A program made the translations under genes and the position numbers. DNA of 41,404 nt, taken from assembly GCA_945862285.1 (NCBI GenBank), contig CAMAYN010000008.1:1-41404 (forward strand), written 5' to 3'. The notes beneath the pieces were generated by a model, which did not search any database, was not told where the DNA came from, and was given only the letters and a program-made list of their open reading frames with translations. Origin of the DNA: Akkermansia muciniphila (GTDB lineage: Bacteria; Verrucomicrobiota; Verrucomicrobiia; Verrucomicrobiales; Akkermansiaceae). Positions 1-9,008 of the stretch are shown here, in pieces. The stretch's first letter is position 1. Each line of letters opens with the position of its first letter.

Positions 1-2
1 AA

Positions 3-929
3 GACCTTGCTCAGAAAGATGTGGCTAACTTTTTATTGGCGACTGGCATGCATTACAAATTAATCTCCTGCTACCCTCCCACATCTGCGACTTTGAAATT
101 GGAAGGGATGGCACCTTTACTGATCGAGGCCTGTGTAAAAGAAAAAGAATGGGCGAAGGCGATGGAATACTTGCAGGCAAGCAACGACCAATTTGACGTG
201 ATTACATCGCTAGCTTGGAAATCAGCTTTGTTTGAAAAAATGGAGGCGAAAAATGACCTCGATAAAGTCAATATTGAGATTACAAAAGAAATTTCCTCTA
301 AGCCTGATGCAAAGATTTATCTGACCTTATCAGAAATCATGAAAATTGTTGGTATCAAAAAGAGAGAACTCCAATACCTGCTCGATGCGATTCGCTTACG
401 CAATGCCCCGCTGCCTTTGTTTTCTGATATCTCCCCATTGTTAGATGACCTTTATGAGCAAGGCTCCGAAGCTTCGATTGCGGAAGTAATTGTGTGCTAT
501 ATCAATTTTGAGCCATCGAACCCTCTTCTGGTGGCATTATTTACTTATCATTCTTGTATCGCAAGAAACTGTGATCCGTCGATATTGAATGATACCATTC
601 AAAAATTAATTGAAACGTTTGATAAAAGCCCGCATCTGCGCGCAGTGTCGATCGCGATTGAGTTATCGCGAGGCGAATTCGAAAATGCGAAAAAAATCGC
701 AGATGCTATTACAATCGATCCTGCACAATTACCCCCAGGCTATGAAGCTGCTATCGTCATTGGTCGTAACAAAATGGGGCAAGTCACAATGGATAACCCG
801 CAGATCTCTAAGCTCCGTTGGGATAAAATGCTACCTATCGAAAGAGAGTTTTATAGGAGTTTTATAGATCGGGAATCTTCTGATAAAAACGAGCCAAGAG
901 AAAAAACGTCGATATTAGAAACGCCCTAA
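3..929 (+). CDS. Helical-repeat (TPR-like) hypothetical protein, 5' truncated
   Basis: The frame is open from the left edge to the stop at 927-929, so the true start lies outside the window. The GTG at 21 is just an internal valine codon that could pass for a start. The roughly 308 visible residues are almost all helix-forming, with short repeats such as 'KEWAKAMEYL' and 'GEFENAKKIADA' that resemble tetratricopeptide units. No catalytic motif, signal peptide or membrane segment is visible in this part. The C-terminal tail is charged (SSDKNEPREKTS). Its stop lies 15 bases inside the 3' end of the convergent ilvA gene. Function is not recognisable. A scaffold role is possible for TPR proteins but is only inference. 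Confidence 0.7.
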   Translation, partial: DLAQKDVANFLLATGMHYKLISCYPPTSATLKLEGMAPLLIEACVKEKEWAKAMEYLQASNDQFDVITSLAWKSALFEKMEAKNDLDKVNIEITKEISSKPDAKIYLTLSEIMKIVGIKKRELQYLLDAIRLRNAPLPLFSDISPLLDDLYEQGSEASIAEVIVCYINFEPSNPLLVALFTYHSCIARNCDPSILNDTIQKLIETFDKSPHLRAVSIAIELSRGEFENAKKIADAITIDPAQLPPGYEAAIVIGRNKMGQVTMDNPQISKLRWDKMLPIEREFYRSFIDRESSDKNEPREKTSILETP

Positions 930-2462
930 GATCCGATTTGTGGTAGCTTCATCCAGTGGTTGGCAAAGACGAAATCCCTCGCCTTGTTTCGGCATATTTT
1001 TTGTCCAAGATTCGAGCTCTTGTGGTGACGGAAAATCGAGGCCGATCATCGCACGCCCGATCCGCTCACCAGTTTGCTGGTAATTGAAGTAGCAAATGCT
1101 GGCCTTGCCGCGAATTCGCTGGTCAAGGAATGTGTGCAAAGCTCCCGCGCGCTCGTAAAAATCGAGTCGGAGAAACAGCGGGTTCGAGAGTAGCTCTGCC
1201 TTTAACGGAATGGCCCGATAATTGATATCGACTGCTTCAGAAAGCTCATTCCAGCGGTAGTCAGAAGCGAGGAGTCTGTCCGTAACGGCTTCGAGACTTT
1301 GCAAGGTAGCTGCACTGATTCGAAAAACCGGCCATGCTTGGGTTTCGGAACATTTGCCATATTGAAAATCCTCAATGTTCAATCCGGCAAAACAGCGATC
1401 CAGTAAGGAGAGCATAGCACCCGGGCGCTCAGGAATATTGATTTGCAGTGTTTTTGTGGCGAGATTCAGACCGCCTAGGGACTGTGCGACGTGACCAAGT
1501 TGTAAAAAATCGATATTTGCACCGCAAAGTACGACGAGGATTTTTTTCCCGACCCATTCTTCGCGTTCTTGTAATGCCGCCGCGAGACCCATGGCACCGG
1601 AAGGCTCAGCGATGCATCGCAATCCTTCCCAAAGAATTCGAATCGCTTGGCTCACCTCGTGATTGGATACTGTAACGATGCGACTCAGGTTTGTTTGACA
1701 AATGGCAAAGGGCAAATCGCCAGGTTTTTTGACCGCAGTGCCATCACAGAATAAATCGACTTGCTCGAGTTCTAGGATTTTCCCCGCATCCAACGAGGCT
1801 TTCATCGAGGCTTGGTGCACTCCTTCTACACCAATGATTTCCATATTTGGCCAATATTTTTTGAGCCATGTGGAAACACCTGCCGCCATTCCGCCACCGC
1901 CAATTTGGAGAAATGCCGCATCGAAAGGACCTTGCCCCGAGAGGATGATTTCATCCGCCAAAGTGCCTTGACCTGCCATGACTTGGAGATCGTCGTAGGC
2001 GTGAATGTATGTTGCCCCAGAGCTTACCGACTCGGATTTTGCCGCTTTCACAGCATCGTCATAACTATCGCCCACTAGCTGAATCGTCACAAATGCCCCA
2101 CCGTGATGTCGCACCGCATCTTGTTTAACCCTTGGAGTTGTGCGCGGCATAAAAATCGTAGCATGAATGCCACGTTTTGCCGCGGCTAGTGCTACTCCTT
2201 GCGCATGATTGCCTGCTGATGCTGTAACAATACCGATTTGTGCTTCTGCTGTTGTGAGATTGGCAACGCGATTACAGGCTCCCCGCCATTTGTATGATTT
2301 TATTGCAGAAAGATCTTCGCGCTTCACCCAAATTTCGGGGGCGATGCCGGGTATGATCAGTCTTTCTAACGGCGTTGAATGATCGAAGCGATACACCTGC
2401 TCACGAGCAAAAAGGATTTCTTCTCGTAAGCGCTCTTGAAGAGAGGGATCACTATCGGGCAT
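915..2462 (-). CDS. ilvA: Threonine ammonia-lyase (threonine dehydratase), biosynthetic
   Basis: This PLP enzyme deaminates L-threonine to 2-oxobutanoate, the first step of isoleucine synthesis in the cytoplasm. At 515 residues it matches the long, allosterically regulated IlvA form. The PLP lysine is Lys58 in 'KREDLSAIKSYKWRGA', followed by 'SAGNHAQGVA' and the phosphate-binding glycine loop 'GGGGMAAGVS'. The C-terminal 170 residues carry two ACT-like regulatory segments, the first beginning near 'INIPERPGAMLSLLD'. The ATG at 2460-2462 was chosen. The frame stays open about 90 bases further upstream but has no ATG, GTG or TTG there. The gene is a housekeeping flank, divergent from the polysaccharide genes and convergent with the TPR-like gene. 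Confidence 0.95.
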   Translation of the reverse strand: MPDSDPSLQERLREEILFAREQVYRFDHSTPLERLIIPGIAPEIWVKREDLSAIKSYKWRGACNRVANLTTAEAQIGIVTASAGNHAQGVALAAAKRGIHATIFMPRTTPRVKQDAVRHHGGAFVTIQLVGDSYDDAVKAAKSESVSSGATYIHAYDDLQVMAGQGTLADEIILSGQGPFDAAFLQIGGGGMAAGVSTWLKKYWPNMEIIGVEGVHQASMKASLDAGKILELEQVDLFCDGTAVKKPGDLPFAICQTNLSRIVTVSNHEVSQAIRILWEGLRCIAEPSGAMGLAAALQEREEWVGKKILVVLCGANIDFLQLGHVAQSLGGLNLATKTLQINIPERPGAMLSLLDRCFAGLNIEDFQYGKCSETQAWPVFRISAATLQSLEAVTDRLLASDYRWNELSEAVDINYRAIPLKAELLSNPLFLRLDFYERAGALHTFLDQRIRGKASICYFNYQQTGERIGRAMIGLDFPSPQELESWTKNMPKQGEGFRLCQPLDEATTNRILGRF

Positions 2463-2816
2463 GCCGCTGATGCTGCCATCAGAAATCAGCGATGCAAGAG
2501 TGAAAGCGAGAACAGCGAAAAAGTGAACCGTGTGTGTTACGGCAGTATTTGCTAAAACGAAGAGTGCTCAGTGAAGTAGCAACCTTGTCGAGATGATCCG
2601 CACGCGGAACCTTGTTCATTTTTTCTTGAACAAACGGCAGTAGTGTATCAGTTTCTGCGCGCACACTGCATTTCATATTCGGTTCTTGCTTACATCATTA
2701 AGGATAAGAATAAGGTTTCTGCTAAAAATAGCGGATTTGACCAATGGCGGTAGCTTGCAAAAAATTCTTTCACGTTTCCTCGGAATTCACCCTACAGCTC
2801 AGCAGCGTATTTTTTT
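2463..2816. other. Divergent intergenic region between ilvA and the polysaccharide locus
   Basis: These 354 bases separate ilvA (minus) from the first polysaccharide gene (plus), so they should hold promoters for both. No tRNA, clear terminator or long repeat is visible. A 65-codon minus-strand frame (2479-2676) exists, but its product resembles nothing I know and is rich in Cys, His, Arg and Ser near its end. In the ilvA frame, the 30 codons just upstream of ilvA encode a hydrophobic stretch (VHFFAVLAFTLASLI) without a start codon. I treat both as non-coding unless homologues are found. Confidence 0.6.
2737..2765 (+). promoter_or_regulatory. Candidate sigma-70 promoter for the polysaccharide operon
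   Basis: TTGACC (2737-2742, 5 of 6 to consensus), a 17-base spacer and AAAAAT (2760-2765, 4 of 6) lie about 50 bases before the GTG start of glf. Position and orientation fit the first gene of the long plus-strand gene series. The -10 element is weak and similar matches occur by chance in AT-rich DNA, so this is tentative. Confidence 0.3.
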
Positions 2817-3974
2817 GTGAAGTGGGATTTCTTGATTGTGGGTGCTGGTTTTTCTGGCTTGGTAGCGGGTGAGCAATTGTCCAAAAGTGGGTTTCGTTGT
2901 AAAATCATCGATAAGCGCGATCATATCGGCGGTAATGCATATGATAAATTCGATGAGGCGGGCGTCTTAATTCATCCTTATGGCCCCCATTATTTTCGGA
3001 CAAACTCGCAGCGAATCATCGAATATCTTTCTCAATTTACGGAATGGAGCGAAGTCGCCTATGAAATCCGTAGCTTCACAAAAAATCAATATTGGCATTT
3101 TCCTATTAATCTCAACACTTTTGAGCAATGGCTTGGGCGTGAAAGCACGGAAGAAGAGTGGAGTCAGTGGTTAGACGAACACAAAGTCCCCATGACTTCT
3201 CCTGCAAATTCGGAAGAAGTCATCCTGAGTCAAGTAGGGTGGGATCTCTATAAAGCATTTTTTGAGCAGTACACGCTAAAACAATGGAAGAAGCATCCAA
3301 AAGAGTTAGCTGCTTCAGTTTGCGGACGCATTCCCATCCGCACCAATCGCGATAACCGCTATTTAACGGAAGAATTTCAAGCCTTGCCCTTGGATGGCTA
3401 TACAAAAATGATGGAGCGCATCATTGATTCGTCACAGGGATTAGAGGTAGAGTTAGGCGTGGATTATTTGGCAGATCGGAATCGCTGGGATTCCAAACAT
3501 ATCATTTACACTGGCCCGATCGATGCATTTTATGACTATTCTTTTGGACCACTTCCGTACCGCTCATTGAGGTTCGATTACGAATCCTACAATCAAGAAC
3601 AGTTACAGACCCGTGAGGCGGAGTCTGGCAAACCAGGGCACTGGCAGCCTGTGCTTCAGGTAAATTATCCTGATTTAGATGTTCCCTACACGCGCACGGT
3701 AGAGATCAAACACGCGACAAAACAAGACATTCCCGCTTCCACCGTTGTGCGCGAGTACCCCGAAGAATGGACTCCCGAAAAAGAACCATTTTACCCAGTG
3801 CCAACTCAAGAAAGCGCCGAACTTTATCAAAAATATAAAGAATTAGCTGATCGAGATGAACATGTCAGTTTCATCGGTAGATTAGGCTGCTATCGCTACT
3901 ACAACATGGATCAAGTTGTTGGCATGGCACTTACAGAATCACAAAAACTAATAAAAAAATACACCCGAATATGA
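2817..3974 (+). CDS. glf: UDP-galactopyranose mutase
   Basis: This flavoenzyme interconverts UDP-galactopyranose and UDP-galactofuranose, supplying galactofuranose for surface glycans. The N-terminus has the FAD Rossmann motif 'VGAGFSGL' (from about residue 7), then 'IIDKRDHIGGNAYD'. The family signatures 'TGPIDAFYDYSFG', 'LPYRSLRF' and the C-terminal 'YRYYNMDQVVGMAL' are all present. Length (385 residues) is normal. Translation starts at GTG 2817, with no good ribosome binding site. Where many mutases read GPHIFHT, this one reads 'GPHYFRT', so one histidine is replaced by arginine. It is the first plus-strand gene of the locus and overlaps the next gene by ATGA. Confidence 0.92.
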   Translation: MKWDFLIVGAGFSGLVAGEQLSKSGFRCKIIDKRDHIGGNAYDKFDEAGVLIHPYGPHYFRTNSQRIIEYLSQFTEWSEVAYEIRSFTKNQYWHFPINLNTFEQWLGRESTEEEWSQWLDEHKVPMTSPANSEEVILSQVGWDLYKAFFEQYTLKQWKKHPKELAASVCGRIPIRTNRDNRYLTEEFQALPLDGYTKMMERIIDSSQGLEVELGVDYLADRNRWDSKHIIYTGPIDAFYDYSFGPLPYRSLRFDYESYNQEQLQTREAESGKPGHWQPVLQVNYPDLDVPYTRTVEIKHATKQDIPASTVVREYPEEWTPEKEPFYPVPTQESAELYQKYKELADRDEHVSFIGRLGCYRYYNMDQVVGMALTESQKLIKKYTRI

Positions 3975-4900
3975 AAACAGCAGTCGTTACAGGCGGAGCG
4001 GGATTTGTGCCATCCCATTTGGTGGATCGCCTCTTAAGCGAAGGATTACGGGTGATCGCGTTCGATAACTTTGTCACGGGAAATCGACAAAACATCGCTC
4101 ATCTTGTGGATGAACCACGATTTTTGTTTTTCGAGCAGGATGTTTCTGAGCCATTCGATGTAGAAGGTGAAGTGGACTACGTTTTCCACATGGCTTCGCC
4201 CGCAAGCCCCATCGATTATGTGCAAATTCCCATCGAAACCCTAAAAGCGGGATCTTATGCGACGCACAACAGCCTAGACCTTGCACTTCGTAAGAAGGCA
4301 AGATTTCTTTTGGCTTCTACTTCGGAAGTTTATGGCGACCCAGAGGTTCATCCACAACAAGAGGAATACTGGGGCAACGTGAATTCCGTAGGGGTTCGGT
4401 CATGCTATGACGAGGCGAAGCGCTACGCAGAAGCGGCTACCATGGCGTATCATCGACACCATGGCCTCGATACAAAAATTGTCAGAATATTCAATACGTA
4501 CGGTCCGCGGATGCGACTTGACGATGGACGTGTCGTGCCGGCATTTATTGGCCATGCCATGCGCGGCGAACCGATGTCGATTTTCGGCGATGGCTCACAA
4601 ACACGATCTTTTTGCTATGTGAGTGACTTAGTCGATGGCATTTGGAGACTCATGCAAAGTTCTTACAACATGCCAGTCAATTGTGGAAACCCACATGAGA
4701 TGTCAATTCGGTCTTTTGCCGAAGCCGTTGCGCAGTATTTTGGGATAGAGTGCCGTTTTGACCCCAAGCCATTGCCGCCCGACGACCCCAAATTACGTAA
4801 GCCAGATATTTCAAAAGCCAAAGAATTGCTTGGATGGGAGCCGGTAATAGCATTTGACTCAGGGATTGCCGATACGATACGCTTTTTCCGAAATCAATAG
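3971..4900 (+). CDS. uxs: UDP-glucuronate decarboxylase (UDP-xylose synthase), extended SDR
   Basis: Predicted to oxidise and decarboxylate UDP-glucuronate to UDP-xylose with bound NAD+. The hallmark 'HMASPASPIDY' is present, followed by 'STSEVYGDPEVHPQ', 'EEYWGNVNSVGVRSCYDEAKR' (catalytic Tyr in YDEAK) and 'RIFNTYGPRM'. Length is 309 residues, typical for bacterial enzymes without a membrane anchor. The start overlaps the glf stop by four bases, suggesting translational coupling. UDP-glucose dehydrogenase at 9009-10388 would supply its substrate. An oddity is the nucleotide-binding loop 'GGAGFVPSH', with proline where the family usually has the third glycine (GGAGFxGSH). The enzyme is otherwise intact. 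A related SDR specificity cannot be excluded. Confidence 0.88.
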   Translation: MKTAVVTGGAGFVPSHLVDRLLSEGLRVIAFDNFVTGNRQNIAHLVDEPRFLFFEQDVSEPFDVEGEVDYVFHMASPASPIDYVQIPIETLKAGSYATHNSLDLALRKKARFLLASTSEVYGDPEVHPQQEEYWGNVNSVGVRSCYDEAKRYAEAATMAYHRHHGLDTKIVRIFNTYGPRMRLDDGRVVPAFIGHAMRGEPMSIFGDGSQTRSFCYVSDLVDGIWRLMQSSYNMPVNCGNPHEMSIRSFAEAVAQYFGIECRFDPKPLPPDDPKLRKPDISKAKELLGWEPVIAFDSGIADTIRFFRNQ

Positions 4901-4935
4901 AACCCAGCTAAGTCTTAAAAATCGTATCATTACCA

Positions 4936-6063
4936 ATGACATCAGTGACAGTACCTTTACTCGACGTTAACGCCCAAAACCACCCATTGCGAGTGGAGCT
5001 GGAACAGGCATTTGCGCGGGTGTTGACAACGGGGCGATTTATTTTTGGTGATGAAATGGAGGCTTTGGAGCGCGAATGCGCGGAAATGATTGGTGTGAAG
5101 CATGCACTTGCCGTTTCTTCTGGGACGGATGCATTAATTTTAGCATTAATGGCACTGAACGTGCTTCCCGGAGATGAAGTGCTCTGTCCATCGTTTACTT
5201 TTTTCGCTACTGCTGGCGCGATTCATCGTCTTGGTGCCGTCCCAGTATTTTGCGACGTAAAAAATGATGACTTTGGCATCTGCCTCAAAAGTGCCGCGGC
5301 AAAAATCACTTCTAAAACGCGCTGTATCATACCCGTTCATTTATTCGGTCAATGTGTGGACATGCATAGCGTTACTCATTTCGCCCGCGAGAATAACCTC
5401 ACCGTTTTGGAAGATTGCGCCCAAGCGATTGGCTCGGCCTACTGCGGAAAACAAGCGGGAACCATCGGGCATATTGGTGCCTTTAGTTTCTTTCCTTCAA
5501 AAAACTTAGGCGGATTTGGCGATGGTGGCATGGTGACTACCAATGATGATGAACTTGCGGAACGAATGGTTCGCTTGCGAAATCATGGCATGCACCCACG
5601 CTACTACCACAGCGAAGTGGGGGGGAATTTTCGACTTGATGCGTTGCAGTGTGCACTGCTTCGGGTCAAAGTGCCAAAGTATAAGAATTATCTCCGCCAT
5701 CGCCGACAAAATGCGGCTTTTTATCACCAACAATTAAGCGAAAAACTGGGTTTTATCTTGCCAAAAGAAATGCCGCGGTCACTTCATACTTGGAATCAAT
5801 TTACGATTCGCATCGAGAATGGTGCGCGTGATCACTTCAAAAAGCACCTAGCGGATCGTGGAATCGGGGCGGAAATTTACTACCCTGTGCCTTTGCACCA
5901 ACAGGAGTGCTTTAGAAATCTCCCGAAGCACTGTTTATCAGAATGTTCCACATCAGAATCGTTATCTCGAGAAGTCATCAGCATTCCGATTTACCCTGAA
6001 CTCTCGCAAGATCAGAAAAATTTTGTTGTTTCAGCAATCCAAGAATACACAATACCACAATGA
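4936..6063 (+). CDS. DegT/DnrJ/EryC1/StrS-family sugar aminotransferase
   Basis: A PLP enzyme of the family that aminates nucleotide-linked keto-sugars, usually with glutamate as donor. The N-terminus '[10 protein letters not shown]', the '[11 protein letters not shown]' phosphate loop, 'EDCAQAIGS' and the internal aldimine lysine Lys189 in '[14 protein letters not shown]' are all visible. The C-terminal '[15 protein letters not shown]' is shared with WbpE- and QdtB-like members. Length (375) is normal. It sits between uxs and fcl and overlaps fcl by ATGA. Its keto-sugar substrate is uncertain. The GDP-4-keto-6-deoxymannose made by gmd (7040) would allow a perosamine-type product, but the sequence looks closer to the 3-keto group, for which I see no obvious dehydrogenase nearby. 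Confidence 0.88.
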   Translation: MTSVTVPLLDVNAQNHPLRVELEQAFARVLTTGRFIFGDEMEALERECAEMIGVKHALAVSSGTDALILALMALNVLPGDEVLCPSFTFFATAGAIHRLGAVPVFCDVKNDDFGICLKSAAAKITSKTRCIIPVHLFGQCVDMHSVTHFARENNLTVLEDCAQAIGSAYCGKQAGTIGHIGAFSFFPSKNLGGFGDGGMVTTNDDELAERMVRLRNHGMHPRYYHSEVGGNFRLDALQCALLRVKVPKYKNYLRHRRQNAAFYHQQLSEKLGFILPKEMPRSLHTWNQFTIRIENGARDHFKKHLADRGIGAEIYYPVPLHQQECFRNLPKHCLSECSTSESLSREVISIPIYPELSQDQKNFVVSAIQEYTIPQ

Positions 6064-6998
6064 AAAAAATACTTGTAACCGGACACCGCGGCATGGTCGG
6101 GTCAGCACTTGTTCGACAAATCGAGAAAGCCAACGGACTCGAACCCATCGTAGCAGGGCGAAAAGAACTGGATCTTACCGATCAGAAATCTGTATTTGAT
6201 TATCTGCAACGTGAGCAGCCTGATGCCGTGCTGGTGGCAGCGGCAAAAGTAGGCGGAATCCATGCAAATTCTACTTACCCTGCCGAGTTTATATACGAAA
6301 ACCTCGCCATTGCTGCGAACCTCGTGGAAGGAAGTCGCCGTGCCAATGTCAACCGCGTTCTTTTCTTAGGCAGTTCATGTATTTATCCAAAAAATGCGCC
6401 ACAACCGATGACCGAAGATTGCCTCCTCACGTCACCTTTGGAACTAACGAATGAAGCCTATGCGATTGCAAAAATCGCAGGTCTCAAGCTGTGCCAGCAC
6501 TACCGGAGTCAATATGGGCTGATGTATCATAGCGCCATGCCCACCAATCTCTACGGACCTGGAGATAACTACCATGCAGAAAATTCCCACGTCATTCCGG
6601 CACTTATTCGCCGATTTCATGAAGCTCAATCCCGTGGTGATGCTTCCGTTACGATTTGGGGTACAGGCACACCAAGAAGAGAATTTCTGCATGTTGATGA
6701 TCTTGCCTCCGCTTGCATGCATTTACTTTCCCTAGAAAATCCGCCCGACTGGGTAAACGTCGGTACCGGAGAAGATGTCACGATTTTCGAATTGGCTTCG
6801 ATGATCGCCAAGGTTGTCGGGTTTACAGGCGAAATCCTTACTGATCCTACGAAACCGGACGGCACCCCGAGGAAATTACTCGATATCTCAAAAATCAAAG
6901 CCACAGGTTGGTCTCCCGCAGTTGATTTCCAAGCGGGGCTAGCCGAAGCCTATCAAGATTTCCAAGCCTCTTTAGAATCGGGAGCTGCCCGCTTATAA
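6060..6998 (+). CDS. fcl: GDP-L-fucose synthase
   Basis: This bifunctional epimerase/reductase converts GDP-4-keto-6-deoxy-D-mannose to GDP-L-fucose with NADPH. It has the SDR glycine motif '[10 protein letters not shown]', then '[15 protein letters not shown]', '[10 protein letters not shown]', the catalytic pair Tyr134/Lys138 in 'YAIAK', and '[13 protein letters not shown]', which is characteristic of the fucose synthase group. The reading frame is intact at 312 residues. The ATG overlaps the stop of the aminotransferase gene. Its partner gmd lies 41 bases downstream, in reversed order relative to the pathway. The mannose-1-phosphate guanylyltransferase needed upstream is not in this window. 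Confidence 0.94.
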   Translation: MKKILVTGHRGMVGSALVRQIEKANGLEPIVAGRKELDLTDQKSVFDYLQREQPDAVLVAAAKVGGIHANSTYPAEFIYENLAIAANLVEGSRRANVNRVLFLGSSCIYPKNAPQPMTEDCLLTSPLELTNEAYAIAKIAGLKLCQHYRSQYGLMYHSAMPTNLYGPGDNYHAENSHVIPALIRRFHEAQSRGDASVTIWGTGTPRREFLHVDDLASACMHLLSLENPPDWVNVGTGEDVTIFELASMIAKVVGFTGEILTDPTKPDGTPRKLLDISKIKATGWSPAVDFQAGLAEAYQDFQASLESGAARL

Positions 6999-7039
6999 CT
7001 CATACACCATCGAACAACACACAAACAACGCACAACATC

Positions 7040-8158
7040 ATGAAAAAAGCATTAATTACCGGCATTACAGGACAAGACGGCTCTTACTTGGCAGAATTTC
7101 TTCTGGAGAAAGGCTATGAAGTTCACGGCATTAAACGTCGCGCCTCTTTATTTAACACCGCCCGCGTCGATCACATCTATGAAGATCCGCATGTAGAAAA
7201 TAGCCGCTTCAAGCTCCATTATGGCGACCTTACCGATAGTTCTAACCTCACGAGAATTATTAGCGAAATACAACCCGATGAAGTCTATAACCTCGGTGCA
7301 CAATCACACGTTGCTGTTTCGTTTGAATCGCCCGAATACACGGCGGATGTGGATGCCATGGGGACATTGCGTTTGTTAGAGGCAATCCGATTTCTCGGGC
7401 TTGAAAAGAAAACGCGTTTCTACCAAGCCTCGACATCAGAACTTTATGGTCTCGTGCAAGAGATTCCTCAAAAAGAAACCACTCCATTCTATCCACGCTC
7501 GCCTTACGCGGTAGCGAAAATGTATGCCTATTGGATCACCGTAAACTATCGGGAATCGTATGGCATGTATGCTTGCAACGGGATTTTGTTCAACCACGAG
7601 TCGCCACGCCGCGGCGAAACCTTTGTGACGCGGAAGATTACCCGTGGCATAGCCAACATCGCCCAAGGCCTTGAAAAATGTCTCTATCTCGGCAACATGG
7701 ATGCCCTGCGCGACTGGGGTCATGCCAAAGACTACGTGCGCATGCAGTGGATGATGCTCCAACAGGACTCGGCAGAAGATTTTGTCATCGCTACAGGAAA
7801 ACAAATTTCCGTTCGTGAATTCGTTCGCATGTCCGCCGCAGAAGCGGGAATAAGCGTCAGCTTTTCTGGCACTGGTATTGATGAAGTCGCCACCGTTGAA
7901 GCTATCGCCGATCCAGAAAAAGCACCAGCAGTAAAAGTGGGAGATGCCATCGTGCGAGTTGATCCCCGATATTTCCGCCCCGCAGAGGTAGAAACACTTC
8001 TTGGCGACCCCGCAAAAGCCAAAGCAAAGCTCGGATGGGTGCCAGAAATCACCGTGGAAGAAATGTGTGCGGAAATGGTTGCTGCCGATCTCGACACGGC
8101 ACGCCAGCATGCTTTGCTTAAGTCCCACGGCCATAAAGTGGCCGTTGCTCGCGAATAA
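7040..8158 (+). CDS. gmd: GDP-mannose 4,6-dehydratase
   Basis: Converts GDP-D-mannose to GDP-4-keto-6-deoxy-D-mannose, the precursor of fucose, rhamnose and perosamine. Seen: '[19 protein letters not shown]' at the NADP-binding N-terminus, 'GDLTDSSNL', '[13 protein letters not shown]', 'ASTSELYG', catalytic Tyr156/Lys160 in 'YAVAK', and '[20 protein letters not shown]'. The 372 residues match the family. The segment around residues 280-310 is somewhat longer than in the E. coli enzyme, which is common in bacteria. With the neighbouring fcl it gives a two-step route to GDP-L-fucose. It may also feed the aminotransferase at 4936. Confidence 0.96.
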   Translation: MKKALITGITGQDGSYLAEFLLEKGYEVHGIKRRASLFNTARVDHIYEDPHVENSRFKLHYGDLTDSSNLTRIISEIQPDEVYNLGAQSHVAVSFESPEYTADVDAMGTLRLLEAIRFLGLEKKTRFYQASTSELYGLVQEIPQKETTPFYPRSPYAVAKMYAYWITVNYRESYGMYACNGILFNHESPRRGETFVTRKITRGIANIAQGLEKCLYLGNMDALRDWGHAKDYVRMQWMMLQQDSAEDFVIATGKQISVREFVRMSAAEAGISVSFSGTGIDEVATVEAIADPEKAPAVKVGDAIVRVDPRYFRPAEVETLLGDPAKAKAKLGWVPEITVEEMCAEMVAADLDTARQHALLKSHGHKVAVARE

Positions 8159-8195
8159 AGTAGCGATCGCAGCTCATCGATGCCGCTTGTAAATC

Positions 8196-8996
8196 ATGCT
8201 ATCGCCTAGTAAAAAAACCATTCCTAGCTTGCCAGTCATAGGCTTGCCCTTTGCTGTGACAGACTATGATCAAGCTGTCGATTGGGTGATGGCATGCGTT
8301 TTGGCTGCGGACTCCGTATATACTGTAAGTGCTGCGAATGCTCATGTTGCAGCACTCGCACGCAACGAATCTGACTTCGGAAATATCATTAGACAATTTG
8401 ATCTGATTTGTCCGGATGGCATGCCGATTGTCTGGAGTCTTAATTTGCAGCTAACACGGGAAAACCGTCTAACCGAGCGAGTTTGTGGCCCCACACTCAT
8501 GCTGAAGGTTTTTGAAAAAACAGCTGAAGATCGCCGTTTTTCTCATTATGTGTTAGGTGGCAAGCAAGACACGATCGACAAAATGTTGGCGCGTCTCGAG
8601 GCGAAGTTTCCCACAGCGCAGATTGCTGGTAGCTATTCTCCCCCGTTTGGAGAATGGTCTGACGAAGAGAAAAAAAATATCATCGATCAAATCAAAGATT
8701 CAGGCGCCAACATGATCTGGGTAGGCTTAGGTTGCCCAAAGCAAGAGCGCTGGATCATTGAAAATAAACACCAACTGCCCAAAGGCGTTTATTTTGCCGT
8801 GGGTGCCGCCTTTACGTTCCATTCCGGGGAAATTCCCCAAGCTCCTTTATTTATTCAGCAATCGGGCTTCGAGTGGCTCTACCGCTTACTCATGGAACCA
8901 AGACGACTCTTCCGCCGCTATTTGGTTTTTAATACTTTGTTCATCTATTATTTGCTGAAAGACGCCATGATTGATGATATCGAAAAAAAAATGTAA
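8196..8996 (+). CDS. WecG/TagA/CpsF-family glycosyltransferase (GT26)
   Basis: Members of this family add the second or a later sugar (for example N-acetylmannosamine, its uronate or glucose) to a lipid-linked acceptor on the cytoplasmic membrane face. Diagnostic segments are 'VSAANAHVAALARN', 'CPDGMPIVW', 'RVCGPTLMLKVFE', 'YVLGG', 'WVGLGCPKQERWI' and 'GAAFTFHSG'. The basic and aromatic C-terminus 'GFEWLYRLLMEPRRLFRRY' is the conserved membrane-associating tail. The 266-residue length is typical. It lies between gmd and ugd in the same direction. The donor cannot be told from sequence. Confidence 0.92.
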   Translation: MLSPSKKTIPSLPVIGLPFAVTDYDQAVDWVMACVLAADSVYTVSAANAHVAALARNESDFGNIIRQFDLICPDGMPIVWSLNLQLTRENRLTERVCGPTLMLKVFEKTAEDRRFSHYVLGGKQDTIDKMLARLEAKFPTAQIAGSYSPPFGEWSDEEKKNIIDQIKDSGANMIWVGLGCPKQERWIIENKHQLPKGVYFAVGAAFTFHSGEIPQAPLFIQQSGFEWLYRLLMEPRRLFRRYLVFNTLFIYYLLKDAMIDDIEKKM

Positions 8997-9008
8997 TACG
9001 TCAAAAAA

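Noticed and set aside
7436-8134. 232-codon minus-strand open frame
   Set aside because: It lies wholly antisense to gmd, whose product has all family motifs. The antisense product has no recognisable feature.
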